In this document: positions 1 through 11,596 of the stretch, one piece after another
Layout: every line of letters starts with the position of its first letter
How positions within the stretch are numbered: position 1 is the first letter of the stretch
Source of the DNA: Isoetes taiwanensis
Lineage: Eukaryota; Streptophyta; Lycopodiopsida; Isoetales; Isoetaceae
Reading direction: 5' to 3'
Length of the DNA: 64,000 nucleotides
NCBI GenBank assembly: GCA_021234155.1
Contig: JAJEKV010000014.1
Location: 8,511,563 to 8,575,562 of the forward strand
Notes under the pieces: model-generated
What the model saw: only the letters and a program-made list of their open reading frames with translations
Told to the model about the DNA's origin: nothing
The model's database searches: none
Position numbers and translations under genes: made by a program

Positions 1-401
1 ATAATTTAAGGTCCGTTTGGTCTCCGTGCAACACATTATGACAAAACATTTTTTGTAAGTCTTCATAGTGCGACCCTCCTGCCGCTAGACACTCCTATTG
101 GCCTGCAGGTCCAACACTACATTAGTACATCTTTAATTATTATAAATTTGGTTATTAGGGAACCAACCATTTAATTACAATTACGTAGGAAGAGGATGTT
201 TCTTCCATCTTGGCCGTGGAGACAGCGCCTTATCATGCCTAAGATGATCACTCATGCCTACACCTTTAGTCTTCTTTGGCATGAAGGATGGCGTCCTTCC
301 CGTAGTAAACATTGACTAGAGGTGCTTTCCTATCAATGCATGACTAAATGACCTCTTATCTCTCAATTTCGTCTACTTCCGTGGTGACGGGAGTAGACTT
401 C
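1..401. other. Flank beyond copy B, no gene seen
   Basis: No open frame of note and no match to the LTR of copy A. It lies just past the chromodomain end of copy B, so it probably includes that element's 3' untranslated part, but no terminal repeat could be identified. Confidence 0.4.
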
Positions 402-752
402 TTAATCTACCTCACACTCAGCTATCGGTTCGGTGTCGACTACTTCGGTGACAAGCCGACCCTTGTATTGCTCCATGAATTGGGGGTACTGCTTCTCCAA
501 ATCTGATTGTAGTACCCATGTAGCATCTTCCACAGGCAAGTGCATCCATTTCACTAGGTATTGGAGAAATTGGGATCTTCTTGTTTTCTTATAGGACCTG
601 TCAAGAAGAACCTTTGGGACGATTTCAAGCTGGTCATCTGTCATTTCTAGTAACTCTGTTGTCTCCAATACTTCCTCTGGATTAGGAGTGTTCCTCTTCA
701 GGAGACTTACATGGAAGATCCTATGGATTTTGAGATGTGCTGGCAGATCCAA
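402..752 (-). pseudogene. Chromodomain end of integrase, copy B
   Basis: The translated segment contains LLDRSYKK, then YLVKW, then ATWVLQSDLEKQYP, the aromatic and acidic pattern of the chromodomain at the C-terminus of chromovirus integrases. Such domains are known in this group to bind methylated histone H3 (typically K9) and guide insertion. The preceding residues FHVSLLKR match the GPY/F-to-chromodomain linker seen in many gypsy integrases. Its family-mates A and D carry an H3-like ORF, which makes this domain relevant to interpretation. Confidence 0.85.
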
Positions 753-1021
753 CTTGTAGGATTAGTTACCTACCCTCTTGGTTATCTTGAACGACTCAGC
801 CCATCTTGGAGCAAGTTTCTTGCAATTGCCGATGCAAAGCTTCACTTTCTTGACTTTGATGTTTAGCCACACATCGTCCCCTACTTAGAACTCTCTTACT
901 GTTCTGTGCTTGCCGGCTTCCTGCTGCTAGAAGATATCCTCTCACTTCTTCCATCAATTGTTGCATGTCGGCTAGCATCTGCTGGGATACTTCTACCTTG
1001 GACATGGGATTGTGCCAAGTG

Positions 1022-1746
1022 TCATGGGGTTAAACATTGGTAGCCGTAATTGATCATGAACGACGACATTTGAGACGACTCTTGCTTGGTACTATTGTAT
1101 GCAAATTCCACCAAGTGACTATAATCGCCCCACTTTGATTGCTTGTTCCAGACGTAATTCCTCAATATATCTTCGAGTATCCTATTCATGCGCTCCATCT
1201 GCCCATCCGTCTGAGGATGATACGTCGTGCTCATCAAGAGCTTCGTCTAGATGGTGCTGAACAAGTCTTGCCAGAATTGCTCATGAACTTTGAATCTCTA
1301 TCCGAGATTATTTCTCTCGGCATCCCGTGGAGTCTAAAGATCTCTTTGGTGAACAATACGGCGGTATCTAACGCCGTGTCTGTGGTCCCGCACGGCACAA
1401 AATGTGCCATCTTTAACAATTTGTCCACTACCACCATCAAGGCATCTTTGCCCCTTATGGTTCTCGGGAGCCCTGCAATAAAGTCCATGCTTATTACCTC
1501 CCATTTCGCATTCGGCACAGGCAATGGCTCTAATGCTCCAGGGATTCGGAGTTGCTTCGCCTTTGTCTGCTGACATAGCTGGCATTCCCAAAAATACTTA
1601 GCTATGTGCTTCTTCATGTCGGGCCAGAAATAGCTACTTCTGATCTTAAAATAGGTCTTCATAAAACCTACATGCCCGACTATTGGACTATTGTGTGTGC
1701 CATGGAGTATCAACTTCCTGACTCCCAATGACTCTGGTACACACAA
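1022..1746 (-). pseudogene. Integrase zinc-binding and core region, copy B
   Basis: The segment shows the HHCC-type N-terminal domain (GHVGFMKTYFKIRSSYFWPDM, then CQLCQQTK) and the start of the catalytic core (MDFIAGLPR, then VVVDKLLKMAHFVPC). The block near 1022-1237 adds the later core motif TTYHPQTDGQMERMNR, which is typical of gypsy integrases. This is a fossil part of copy B. Confidence 0.88.
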
Positions 1747-1897
1747 TTTATTCTTAGGGTACAGTAGGTTGCCTTCATTCTTAAAATGCTTGAAGGTTTC
1801 CCTCTCTTTGTCTGTTCTTGCCTCCTTAGAAAGGCTTGCCTATGTTTCCTTGAAGTCTCGGTCTGTTGGCAACATTTCTTTTATCTTCTTGCCAAAC

Positions 1898-3200
1898 TCA
1901 CTGGTGAGTGTTGATATGGCATTGCAATGGACTCTCGTCGTCAAGGGGTGCCTTGAGAGCACATCCACAACCATGTTGAGCTTGCCTGGTTTGTACATGA
2001 TGATCGTACTCCTCCAAGAATTCCATCCATCTCCTTTGTCTCAAGTTGAGATGTGGTTGGGTGAAGACATACTGTAAACTTTGATGGTCCGTATCTAATT
2101 GGAACTTCCTTCCTAATAGATAATGCCTCCATATTCTCAATGCTCTCACTACTGCTAGCAATTGCGTTTCAGCGTTGTTCATCTTCCTTGAATCATACGC
2201 TATCACCCTCCCCTCCTGCATTAAGACCGCTCCTGTTGCAATCTTGCTAGCATCTATTGCCACCAACTTATCTTTCTCTGGGTCAGGCAATACTAAGACT
2301 GGGGCAGTCGTTAAAGTTTCCTTCAACGTCTCAAACGATGCATGGGCCTTCCTTTGCTAATGACTCACCCAATCTTTTATCTTCTCTGCTTTGGTGAGGT
2401 CCGTTAACGGCACTGCTACCGTTGCAAAGTTCTTGACGAATTTTCTGTAATATCCTGCTAAGCGGGAGAAGCTCCTCACTTCATGGATATTCTTTGGTGC
2501 TAGCCAATCAATTACCGCTTCAATCTTCACAGGGTCAGTGGAAATCCCTTCCACTGTGATCACATGCCCCAAGTACTCTACCATTTATGTCGCAAAGTGA
2601 CACTTAGATAGCTTCGCATTAAGCTGATGCCTCCTCAACTTTTCAAGTACTTTCCTTAAGTGTTGGGCATGCTCCTCCAAAGATTTGCTGTAGATTAAAA
2701 TGTCATCGAAGAAAACTATGATGAATGTGTCTAGAAACTCGCAAAAAATATCGTTCATAAGCCTCATGAACGTTGCTGGTGTATTGGACAATCCAAATAG
2801 CATCACTGTGAACTCATAATGGCTATATCTCGTCCTGAATGCAGTTTTATGGATGTCTTCTTCCTTGATTCTGATCTGGTGGTAGCTTGATATCTTGGAG
2901 AAAATCTTCGCTCCTTGCAGCTGATCCATCAAATCATCTGATCAAGGTAGTGCATACTTGTTCTTGATGGTGTGCTTCTTCAATTGACGATAGTCAATGC
3001 ACATTCTGAGGCTTCCATCTTTCTTCTAACAAAAAGTATTGGCACTCCAAATGGAGAGACGCTAGGTCTTATAAACTCTAGGTCTAGCAACTCCTGCAAT
3101 TGCTTCTTCAATTCCGTCAACTCCTGAGGTGACATTCTGTAGGGTGCCTTACTTGTTGGCTTTGTTCCTGGCGCAAGTGCTATTTCACACTCGACTCCTC
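1898..3200 (-). pseudogene. Reverse transcriptase and RNase H region, copy B
   Basis: Reverse transcriptase hallmarks include [30 protein letters not shown] and VEYLGHVI, followed by the RNase H region (VAIDASKIATGAVLMQEG, then TDHQSLQYV). The order and spacing are those of Ty3/gypsy pol. This is a fossil part of copy B. Confidence 0.9.
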
Positions 3201-3990
3201 TGTAAGGTGGAAGTTGCTTGATCTCGTCTGGGAACAAATCATGGAATTCCTTCACTAGCTTGGCTATTGGCTTTGGCAGCTTGCTCAATGCTTTGGCTTC
3301 TTTGTCTTCCTCTGTCTCTGGCTCGTCAACTCCGAGCTTAAAGACATAGGCCACTTGCTCCTTCTTTATGCATCTAAGTAACTTCTTACTAGACATGCAT
3401 TGCATGATTGGGGTGACTTCTTTACCTGTCATCTCAATGATCTTGCCATCTGGCATCGTTAAGGTTACTTTTTGCTTCCCACAATCAATCACAGCTCTAG
3501 CCGGGCCAAGGTATTCCATGCCTATGATCAAGTCATACTTGCCAATATTCATCACTTCTGCTCCCATTCCAACGTTGATACCTGGCAAGTCTATGTCGAA
3601 GTTGATCCTCTTTTCTGCTGTGTGTCGGATTGCCCCATTTGCCAATACAACGGGCTTAGGCTTGGACTTCAAAGACTTCAGCTTAAACATCTCTACCATC
3701 CTTGGCGAGGCAAAATTATGGGTGCTTCTTGTGTCTATCAACACTATGAAGGACTTGGCTCTGACTTTCCCAATCATCGAGATGACCTGGTACTGACTCT
3801 CAGCATTCTTAGAGTCAATAGCAGCAAAGATGTGGCACTCACCCTGGATGTAGTCGTGAGCATCTTCTTCATCGATCTACGGGGGTGTCTCCCATCCTCC
3901 TAGCTCTGCTAGTGCCACATTCATCACAAAGGGACAGTTGTGTGTCCGATGTCCTGGCTGGAAACACCTGAAGCACAACTGCTTTTCAAT
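3201..3990 (-). pseudogene. Zinc knuckle and aspartic protease region, copy B
   Basis: The retropepsin-like stretch FIVLIDTRSTHNFAS corresponds to the DTGSTHNF active-site region seen in copy A. The CCHC zinc knuckle of gag lies just upstream (around 3925-3990 on this strand). This is a fossil part of copy B. Confidence 0.82.
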
Positions 3991-4034
3991 ACATTCTTGC
4001 CTCTTCTCCTTCGGAATGGACTGTAAGAACTGCT

Positions 4035-5739
4035 TCACTGCTTTGGAGTAGTTTGAACCACCCGCTTGCTCTTTGTCCCTGAAGCTGACCTGCTTCTTGT
4101 TCTGCTTGCCAAAATTTGCATTCCCTTTGTTTCCATAGTTGGCATTATATTAAGGTCTAGTAGCTGCTGGGCTTGTTGCTCTTGGGCTATAGCTTCCCGT
4201 AGCTTTTCCCTTGTCCTGATAGTACGATTGCTTCTGACCACTACCTTGGAGACCTATTCCTTGTAAGCTCACGGTCTTAGACTCTCCTTTTGACACTGTT
4301 CTGGGATTTATTGCTCTCACAAGCTTCCTGATCTCCTCGTTCAAGCCTTCGATGTACCCCTCTACTGCGTGTCTTTCGCTCAACTTTGGGACATAGAGCC
4401 TCAGCCTCATAAACTCTTCTGTGTACTTCTGGACTGTCTTATTGCCCTGCTCTAACCTGTAGAACTGTTGCATCATATGGCACTTGTGTTCCCTCGGCAC
4501 TTAATGACGCTTAAATGCCTTGGAGAGCTTGAATCTGCAGCTATCTCTGCTTAACCCATGGGCTTTGGCATAGTGCTGGATATGCTCCTCTTGCTAGCTG
4601 CTGGGCTTGCCGCTCTTGGGCTATAGCCTCCTGTGCCCTTTCCCTTATCCTGGTAATACTGCTGGCTTGGTGCATGTTCTTGGGGTCCCGTTCCTTGCAG
4701 GCTGACTGCTTTGGATTCTGCTTCTGACACCGTCCTAGGGTTTATTGCTCTTACTAGCTTTCGGATCTCCTCGTTCAATGCTTCAATATAACCCTCTACT
4801 GCGTGCCTTTCACTCAACTTCAGCACATAGAGCCTTAGTCTCATGAATTCTTCCGTGTACTTCTGAACTGATTTATTGCCCTGCTGCAACCTGTAAAACT
4901 GCTGCATCATGTGACACTTGTGTTCTTTTGGCACATAATGACGCTTGAATGCCTTAGCAAACTTCTTGAACCTGCAACTGTCCCTGCTTAGTCCATGAGC
5001 TTTGGCGTAGCCCTTCCACCAAATCCTGGCTGCTCCCTTCAGGTTGGCTGTAGCTACTCTGCCTTTGTCCTTGTCTTTCATGCTGTAGGCATTGCCATAC
5101 TCTCTCATTTCGTCTAGCCATGCCTCTGCCTCCATCCCGGACCTGTTATCCCCTGAGAATTGCTCTAGCTTCCTTGCTTTCCATACGTTGATGAGCACGG
5201 AGTCAATCTTCTTCTGATAGTCAGAATTGTGTCCTGTCCCTATCGCGGTTTGGACCCCCCCGGCGGTCCTGTCTCTCTTCCTCCTGCTCTTCCGATCCGA
5301 AATCAGAGTCTGAACTAGAGTTGGAGGACCCCCAACTAGGTGATCTCCTTCTCTGGCTTCTCTTCCTTTGTTGCACTGTTCGGCCGGCTGGTGTTTCTGG
5401 CAATGGCACATTCTGATCTTGCCCTCCTGTTGCTGCTCCTGCCAGCAATGCCCTTATCTCATGAATGTCAGACCTAATCTGGGATAGCTCTTCCTCTGGT
5501 GTTGCTGCATCAAACTCTTGGTACAGATTTCTTGGCTGGAAACGTCTTGGTGGAGTACGCTCTTGTTCACGTTGTCCTTGTTCCTCAACATTCCTAGGTG
5601 CTCTAGCTGCATCCACATTAGATTGAACTCTGATGATTAGTTCTTTGTTTGGGTTGTCGCACTGGTTGTTTGATGATGCAATTGTGGGGGCAAAATTATA
5701 TGTCAAAAAAACATAATTAAGATCATCTTTTATATTCAT
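4035..5739 (-). pseudogene. gag region with internal duplication, copy B
   Basis: This encodes a gypsy Gag (retrotransposon gag domain) with motifs such as AARIWWKGYAKAHGLSRD, KCHMMQQFYRL and YTEEFMRLRLYV. The KCHMMQQFYRL-to-EEIRKLVRAINPRTVS block occurs twice, around 4150-4500 and 4600-4960, so part of gag is tandemly duplicated. The N-terminal region (SSNNQCDNPNKELII) matches copy A. Fossil. Confidence 0.88.
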
Positions 5740-5800
5740 GGATATAATATTATTTATACATTCAAGATATTAATCATGGAAATTGAAAACATTTCTAATT

Positions 5801-6880
5801 CTATGCTTGGAATTTCTTCAAGTAATCCGGGTTGTCCTCCAAAAATTTCTTCACTTCGGCCGTACCGATTGTTCGCCTTAGGTTCCTGAGGATATTTGTG
5901 GCCGTGCCTCCTTGAAGTGCGGTCACCAAGTCTTCAATCCTCCTCTCTGATGTATAGGCCGCCGTCACTGCCAATCTGCCCTGCCGTCTATATGGAACTG
6001 CGAAGTCAAAGATGCGCAATGCGATTGTTCCCTTGACGAGGATGACATGGTCGATGTTTGGGGTTACGAGCATGACTTCCGAATCATGAGAGAGCAATGA
6101 GCATGAAGACTCCTTCTTCCCCCTGGGCTGAATTGGCGGTGTATAACCGCTATCCTTCCATCTACGAGCAAGGGGAGGTATAACCTAAGGGCTTTATCAT
6201 GCCCTGCCTCTTCGCCTGATCTGAAGGCTGCTCTATGTCTGCTGGAGTACTCATCAACCGGCACTTCCACCATCTCTCTGAAGTCACGGTACATGGAATG
6301 TGTCAGGTTGATGCTGCCTTCAGCTAATGCTGGTGCCGATGCCAATGTGCTAGGTAGGAGCGCGGACGTTGATTTCCCCCTGATTCCCATGCGCTCCTGA
6401 ATTGCCAAGAACTCCTCTTCCGAGGGCAACTCCCCTTCAGCCATCATTTGTCTGATGCCGTTGTAGGCTTCGATGTCCGTTGATATCTGGCCGGTGTAGG
6501 TCCCGGCTTCCCTTATGCTAATGGGAAAGTCCTGTGTTTCCCGGTCGATGAAGTCATCGAGGTCTGGATCTTGCCGTAGAAGATGCAGAAGTTCATCTAC
6601 TCTATAGCCCCTGTCTCGGCACTCTGGGAGGTTCTTGATGTCATGGAGGCTTAAGTACGCCTCTCCTTGGATAATCACTGGGGTCAAGCTTGTTATTCCT
6701 TGCCCAAGTGGTGGGGCTGTTCTTGTGGCTCTGAGCCCTTCTTCGAAGCTTTGGAGTGCTGCTCGGCTTGCTGCCTTTCTTGTACTAGGTCGATGTCTTC
6801 TGTGTCCGAGTCGCGTCCTTCCTCTTCTTCTTCCTCTGCCTCCTCGTATGCAAGGCGCATCTGCTCTTCTTTAGCTGCTC
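5801..6880 (-). pseudogene. Unknown family-specific ORF2, copy B
   Basis: This segment is very similar to 16500-17576 of copy A and lies immediately before gag, as it does there. Conserved blocks include AYLSLHDIKNLPECRDRGY, LLHLLRQDPDLDDFIDR and HRAAFRSGEEAGHDKALR. I recognise no protein family. The start of this ORF is absent because the element abuts fragment C. Fossil. Confidence 0.75.
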
Positions 6881-7627
6881 TTGAAGTATGTCTTCATAAA
6901 CCCTGCATGCCCTGCTATGGGACTATTGTGTGTATCATGGAGGATTAGCTTCCTTACTCCTGAAGACTCTGGTACACACAATTTGTTTTTATGGTATAGC
7001 AAGTTACCCTCCTTCTTGTAGTACCTGAACATTTCCCTTTCCTTGTCGGTCCTGGCCTCCTTGCAAAGACTTGCCCAAACTTCTTTAAAGTCAGGATCTG
7101 TTGGCAAGGTTTCTTCGATCATGCGTTGGGTAGCGCTGCTCCACGTCATTCATCTTCTTCGAATCATAGGCCACTACCCTTTTCTCCTGCATGAGGACTG
7201 CACTTGTTGCTATCCTGCTTGCGTCTGTCGCCACAAGCTTGTTGGCCGGACCTGGCAAGACCAACAATGGCGCGGTCGTCAACGCTTCCTTCAATGTGTC
7301 AAATGCTTTTTGGGCCTTGCTTTGCCAATGAGTTGCCCAATCCTTTATCTTCCCTGCTTTGGTGAGGTCTGTCAATGGCGCTGCTACCTTGGCAAAGTTT
7401 TTGACGAACCTTCTATAATAGCCTGCTAGGCCGAGGAAGCTCCTCACTTCATGCGTGTTCTTCGGTGCAGGCCAATCAATCACTACTTCAATCTTCGCAG
7501 GGTCGGTGGAGATGCCTTCTGCTGTGATCACATGCCCTAAGTACTCCACTCTTTCCGTCGCGAAGTGGCACTTAGATAGCTTCGCGAAGAGTTGATGCCT
7601 TCTTAGCTTTTCAAGGACCTTTCTCAA
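6871..7627 (-). mobile_element. Gypsy pol fragment, copy C
   Basis: This fragment carries reverse transcriptase/RNase H sequence ([31 protein letters not shown], then [17 protein letters not shown]) followed by the integrase zinc-binding start (GHAGFMKTYF). It is the same family as copies A and B. It sits between copy B and the plus-strand LTR piece of copy D, and its right edge at about 7628 is an abrupt switch of strand and element part. Fossil, broken and internally rearranged. Confidence 0.85.
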
Positions 7628-7633
7628 GTGGGG

Positions 7634-8217
7634 CAGTGGCCCTCTAGCCGCCTGTGATGGGCATGCATGCCTCTGGAGGGGGATGATCCTCCTCCTGCTT
7701 CATCGGGGCTGGGGAGATGAAACCCAGTAGTAGCCCCTTTGGCTACGCACCCGGCAAGCTAGGGTCCAGTCCCTAGACTCTTCAACCTACTCTGCAAAGT
7801 GTACACTGTGAGGGGCAGATGGAGCGGACTACCCAATAGCCATATTCCTATGCCAGACCAATCCACTCTTATGAATTCTGTTTGCAATGACTTCTAGAGA
7901 CCCAAGCCGTCAGTCCATACCCTAGAGTCTGAGCCTTGGGTAGGATCTCCCATGTGATGAGATGTATGAGATGGTGCAGTCACCCTTCGAGGTGACTCTA
8001 TTTGTATTTGATGTCATGTGCTTACGTTTATTCACGCTTCCGCAGCTAGGACGGTCCCGAGGGAAGACAGGACAAATGACCCATCCATTCTTCCTCATCA
8101 ATCCCTTGCTAAAGGATTGGTGTTAGGTGGATGGCCTCTGTCAGCCTGACTGCCAGGGGGATGAACTCCGCCTTCCATTATGATGGGAGCATCGTAGAAG
8201 AAGTAGGGGACATCATA
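7634..8217 (+). repeat. LTR 3' part, copy D
   Basis: It aligns end to end with about 12592-13202 of the LTR of copy A (shared blocks: GTGATGGGCATGCATGCCTC-like start, CTCTGCAAAGTGT, TGAATTCTGT, CTTCTAGAGGCCCAAGC-like). It is followed at once by a primer-site-like sequence, as expected of an LTR 3' edge. Confidence 0.82.
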
Positions 8218-8218
8218 G

Positions 8219-8230
8219 TGGTATCAAAAT
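8219..8230 (+). other. Primer-binding-site-like stretch, copy D
   Basis: TGGTATCA follows the LTR edge by one base, at the same position as the full TGGTATCAGAGC of copy A. It fits a degenerate initiator-Met-tRNA primer site. Confidence 0.6.
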
Positions 8231-8427
8231 CATGACCTTGGTAGAGCAAGATCGGGCACTAACCATTTCACTGTTAGGACTAACAGTAGACTTTCAGCCT
8301 TGGGAATATCAACCCAAGCATCAACCTCGAAAATTGGGAAAAAAAAATTCCAATCCTTAGAACAGTAAAGTAGGATAATGCTAAGTTAGGAAGAACAGTA
8401 GAAACCCTGAAAAATTCTGGCCAGCCC

Positions 8428-8490
8428 CTCACAAAGTGCGCCCAAGGCAGTTTCAAAAATTTTGAACAAGGGCCTCGCGCACTCTGTGAG
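8428..8490 (+). repeat. Cassette hairpin D1
   Basis: An imperfect inverted repeat. The outer arms are CTCACAAAGTGCGC and its partner GCGCACTCTGTGAG, and the inner arms are of TTTCAAAA / TTTTGAA type. First of two hairpins before the H3-like ORF of copy D. Confidence 0.8.
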
Positions 8491-8640
8491 TGGTTGATCA
8501 ATTTTGACCTAGATAGATACATAATTAGAGTAATCTGATAGCTCATGGTAGCTTAGAATTAAAAATTAAGCTAGGAAAGTATGTTCTAACACTAAGAAAC
8601 TGTATAGAAAACTAAAATTAGAGCAAAAAAAGAGTGACCC

Positions 8641-8703
8641 CTCACAGAGTGTGCCCAGGGCCTTTTCAAAAGTTTTGGAAATGCTTCTCGCGCACTATGT
8701 AAG
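8641..8703 (+). repeat. Cassette hairpin D2
   Basis: Same fold as D1, 213 bp downstream. The outer arm CTCACAGAGTGTGC pairs with GCGCACTATGTAAG, and the inner arms are CTTTTCAAA / TTTTGGAAA. Confidence 0.78.
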
Positions 8704-8792
8704 TGGTAGAGTGCTTTTTGCCTGAAAGAACCTAATGTATTAATCTAGCAAACACTGTTTTACATAATGGTATAACATGAAATTGCAGGTCC

Positions 8793-8822
8793 AAACCCTA
8801 AAACTCCCAGGCCTATAAATAG
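8793..8822 (+). promoter_or_regulatory. Telo-box and TATA box before H3-like ORF, copy D
   Basis: AAACCCTAAA (8793-8802) is a plant telo-box and TATAAATAG (8814-8822) a strong TATA box, about 146 bp before the H3-like ORF. The same arrangement precedes ORF2 in copies D and A. An internal promoter is inferred. Confidence 0.6.
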
Positions 8823-8959
8823 ACCCTTAAGGATCTTCATTTTCACCTTTCTTCTCCAACTAGTTGCTAAAAACTATTCTTATTCTTATTCTTATTCTTA
8901 TTCTCTGGCCAAGAAGGCAATTTTCAGGCGCTCGGAAGGCGATTGACCTATTTCAAAAC

Positions 8960-10102
8960 ATAGCCCGCACCAAACAAACTGCTCGAGTGGTTATGCCAGA
9001 CGGATCGACCAGCGTCCAAGTTCTTGCAGTAGAACAGAAGGCTAGGGAGGCTCGGGAGCGAGCCAGACAAGAAGAAAACCCTAATCCCAACCCAGATGCT
9101 GAGGAGGAGGACCAGCAGCATCAAGACCAGCAAGAACAACCTCAGGACCCTGATAGTCAAGAAAACCCATAGGATGAGGGAAATGGCCAAGAGGAGGAGG
9201 ACGAGGAGAACCAGCCAATACCTGAGGAGCTAGCGCGTCGGCTAAAGAAAATGGGTAAGAGGAAGAAAGAAGCAAAGAGAAAGAGAATTACAGAGAAGGA
9301 GGAGCGTAGAAGACAGAAGGAGGAGCGCCAGAAGCTGAAGGAGGCCAAAGGGAAGGACCCCGAACTGCCAAAGAGACCCGGAGGAAAACGAAGACAACGC
9401 CGAGCAAAGGGGTTACCATAAGGGAGCGGGAGCCTGATAGGCCACCATCTTCTTCCTCAGAAACAGAGTCGAATGAGGAGGCGTCGAAAGTTTCCCACCC
9501 AACAGAAGGCTTGGGACCTTCAAATCCAAACAATGAAGAGGAAGAAACTGCAACGCCACCTCCATACTGGAATGACCGAAACCAGCAATTGACCCCAAGA
9601 AGGGCAAGCTGGCATGGGAATCCTTTGTACTCAAGCAAGAGCGGGAGTACAGAAGGAGTATCAGCAATACATGAAGAAGTACGAGGAGTACTCAAGGTAC
9701 TATGAAGCAAACAAGGTAACGTATGTAGAGGGAGGAAGGCCAACAAAGAAGAACACCTTGAAGCCGTCCTCGGAGAGACCCTTACCACCTAAGAAACCAA
9801 TGAAGAGGAAGTCGGACTCCTATTTTGCAAAGGCTGCTCGGGAGATTCGACATTTTCAGAGGAGCTACGGACTGCTAATCCCAAGGGCTGCATTCGCGAG
9901 ATTGACCCGAGAAATCCTGAAGGAATTCGACAAGAACAAGCGAGTGACAGATGATATATTGCTTGCATTGCAGGAGGCAGCCAAGCAGAAGTTGGTCCCA
10001 CACTTTGAAGACTCCCTAGCATGTGCTCTCCATGCGAAAAGAGTCACCAGTATGCCTAGAGATATGAAGTTGGCTAGGTTCATAAAGAAGGAAGATTGTT
10101 AA
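8960..10102 (+). pseudogene. Histone H3-like ORF, copy D (broken)
   Basis: The tail region reads ARTKQTARVVMP, matching histone H3 residues 1-8. The last 97 residues (YFAKAAREIRHFQRSYGLL to the stop at 10102) are an H3 histone fold ending exactly where canonical H3 ends. Against the copy A fold I count about 23 differences in 97 residues, mostly conservative (R/K, I/L, Y/F, D/E). The acidic, charged middle is much less conserved. The ORF lies between primer site and ORF2, as in copy A. It is broken, with a few breaks. The fold identification is firm; function is unknown. Confidence 0.88.
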
Positions 10103-10245
10103 AATAATGTACTTAAGAAAATTTTGTAAATATAAAAAGTGTTTTTGATCAAGTTGTAAAGTGTAAGCTTGCATTTAATAAGGTTGTAATAATGGCATAT
10201 GTAATTGAAAATTTGGCCAAAAAGTGACTGTTTTGAGCCCCACCC

Positions 10246-10309
10246 CTCACAGAGTGCGCCAGGGCCCTTTTCAAAAGTTTTTGAAAGTGCCTCTCGCGCA
10301 TTGTGTGAG
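10246..10309 (+). repeat. Cassette hairpin D3
   Basis: Outer arms CTCACAGAGTGCGC / GCGCATTGTGTGAG and inner arms CTTTTCAAA / TTTGAAAG. It begins 144 bp after the end of the H3-like ORF, the same distance as in copy A. Confidence 0.82.
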
Positions 10310-10448
10310 AGTTTGGCCATTGATCTATGCCTAGACTTGTCCAAATTTAAACTAAGGGCACATACTGCCGTAACTCAGCGAGATAAGTAGGATTCTGTCC
10401 TTATATCATAATTTTAGAGCTATCTAAGACCCAAACAGGAGCCCACCC

Positions 10449-10511
10449 CTCACAGAGTGCGCCATGACCGTTTTCAAAAGTTTTGAAAGCGCCTCTCGTG
10501 CACTGTGTGAG
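10449..10511 (+). repeat. Cassette hairpin D4
   Basis: Outer arms CTCACAGAGTGCGC / TGCACTGTGTGAG and inner arms CGTTTTCAAA / TTTGAAAGCG, pairing almost completely. It starts 203 bp after D3. Confidence 0.82.
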
Positions 10512-10650
10512 TGGTCTGAGTAAATTAGCCCTAATTCATCCCAACTGCCTCCAAATTAGATGAATTTGTTGCAATAGGATCGTTAGGATGTACTTTAGAT
10601 CTAGATTACCTACCATTGCTTAGTAGGACCTTGAAGTGATAGACATTCCC

Positions 10651-10692
10651 AAACCCTAAAAATTTCTCAAATTAGGGTTTTGCCTATAAATA
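10651..10692 (+). promoter_or_regulatory. Telo-box and TATA box before ORF2, copy D
   Basis: AAACCCTAAA (10651-10660) and TATAAATA (10685-10692) lie about 119 bp before the ORF2 start at 10804. The leader CGATTTTCCAG after it is shared with copy A and resembles the leader before the H3-like ORF. Confidence 0.6.
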
Positions 10693-10803
10693 TGACCACC
10701 ACCCTCATTTGCATCCTACTCTATCACTCCTCACTCCAAGGCGATTTTCCAGTTCTTAAAGGCGTTTATACATCCGTTTGTTAACCCCATCTGCATTAGC
10801 ATC

Positions 10804-11596
<793 letters not shown>

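Larger units (their letters stand above)
402..6880 (-). mobile_element. Ty3/gypsy chromovirus, copy B (broken)
   Basis: On the minus strand the parts run in chromovirus order: unknown ORF2 (right end), gag, zinc knuckle, aspartic protease, reverse transcriptase, RNase H, integrase and a C-terminal chromodomain. ORF2, gag and pol closely resemble copy A, so it belongs to the same family. Part of gag is present twice. No LTR is visible at either end, and its right end abuts fragment C. It is broken in many places (roughly ten or more breaks). Age cannot be estimated without an LTR pair. Confidence 0.93.

Noticed and set aside
9288-9788. Minus-strand frames opposite the H3-like ORFs
   Set aside because: Leu/Ser-rich shadows of the Lys/Glu-rich coding strand.
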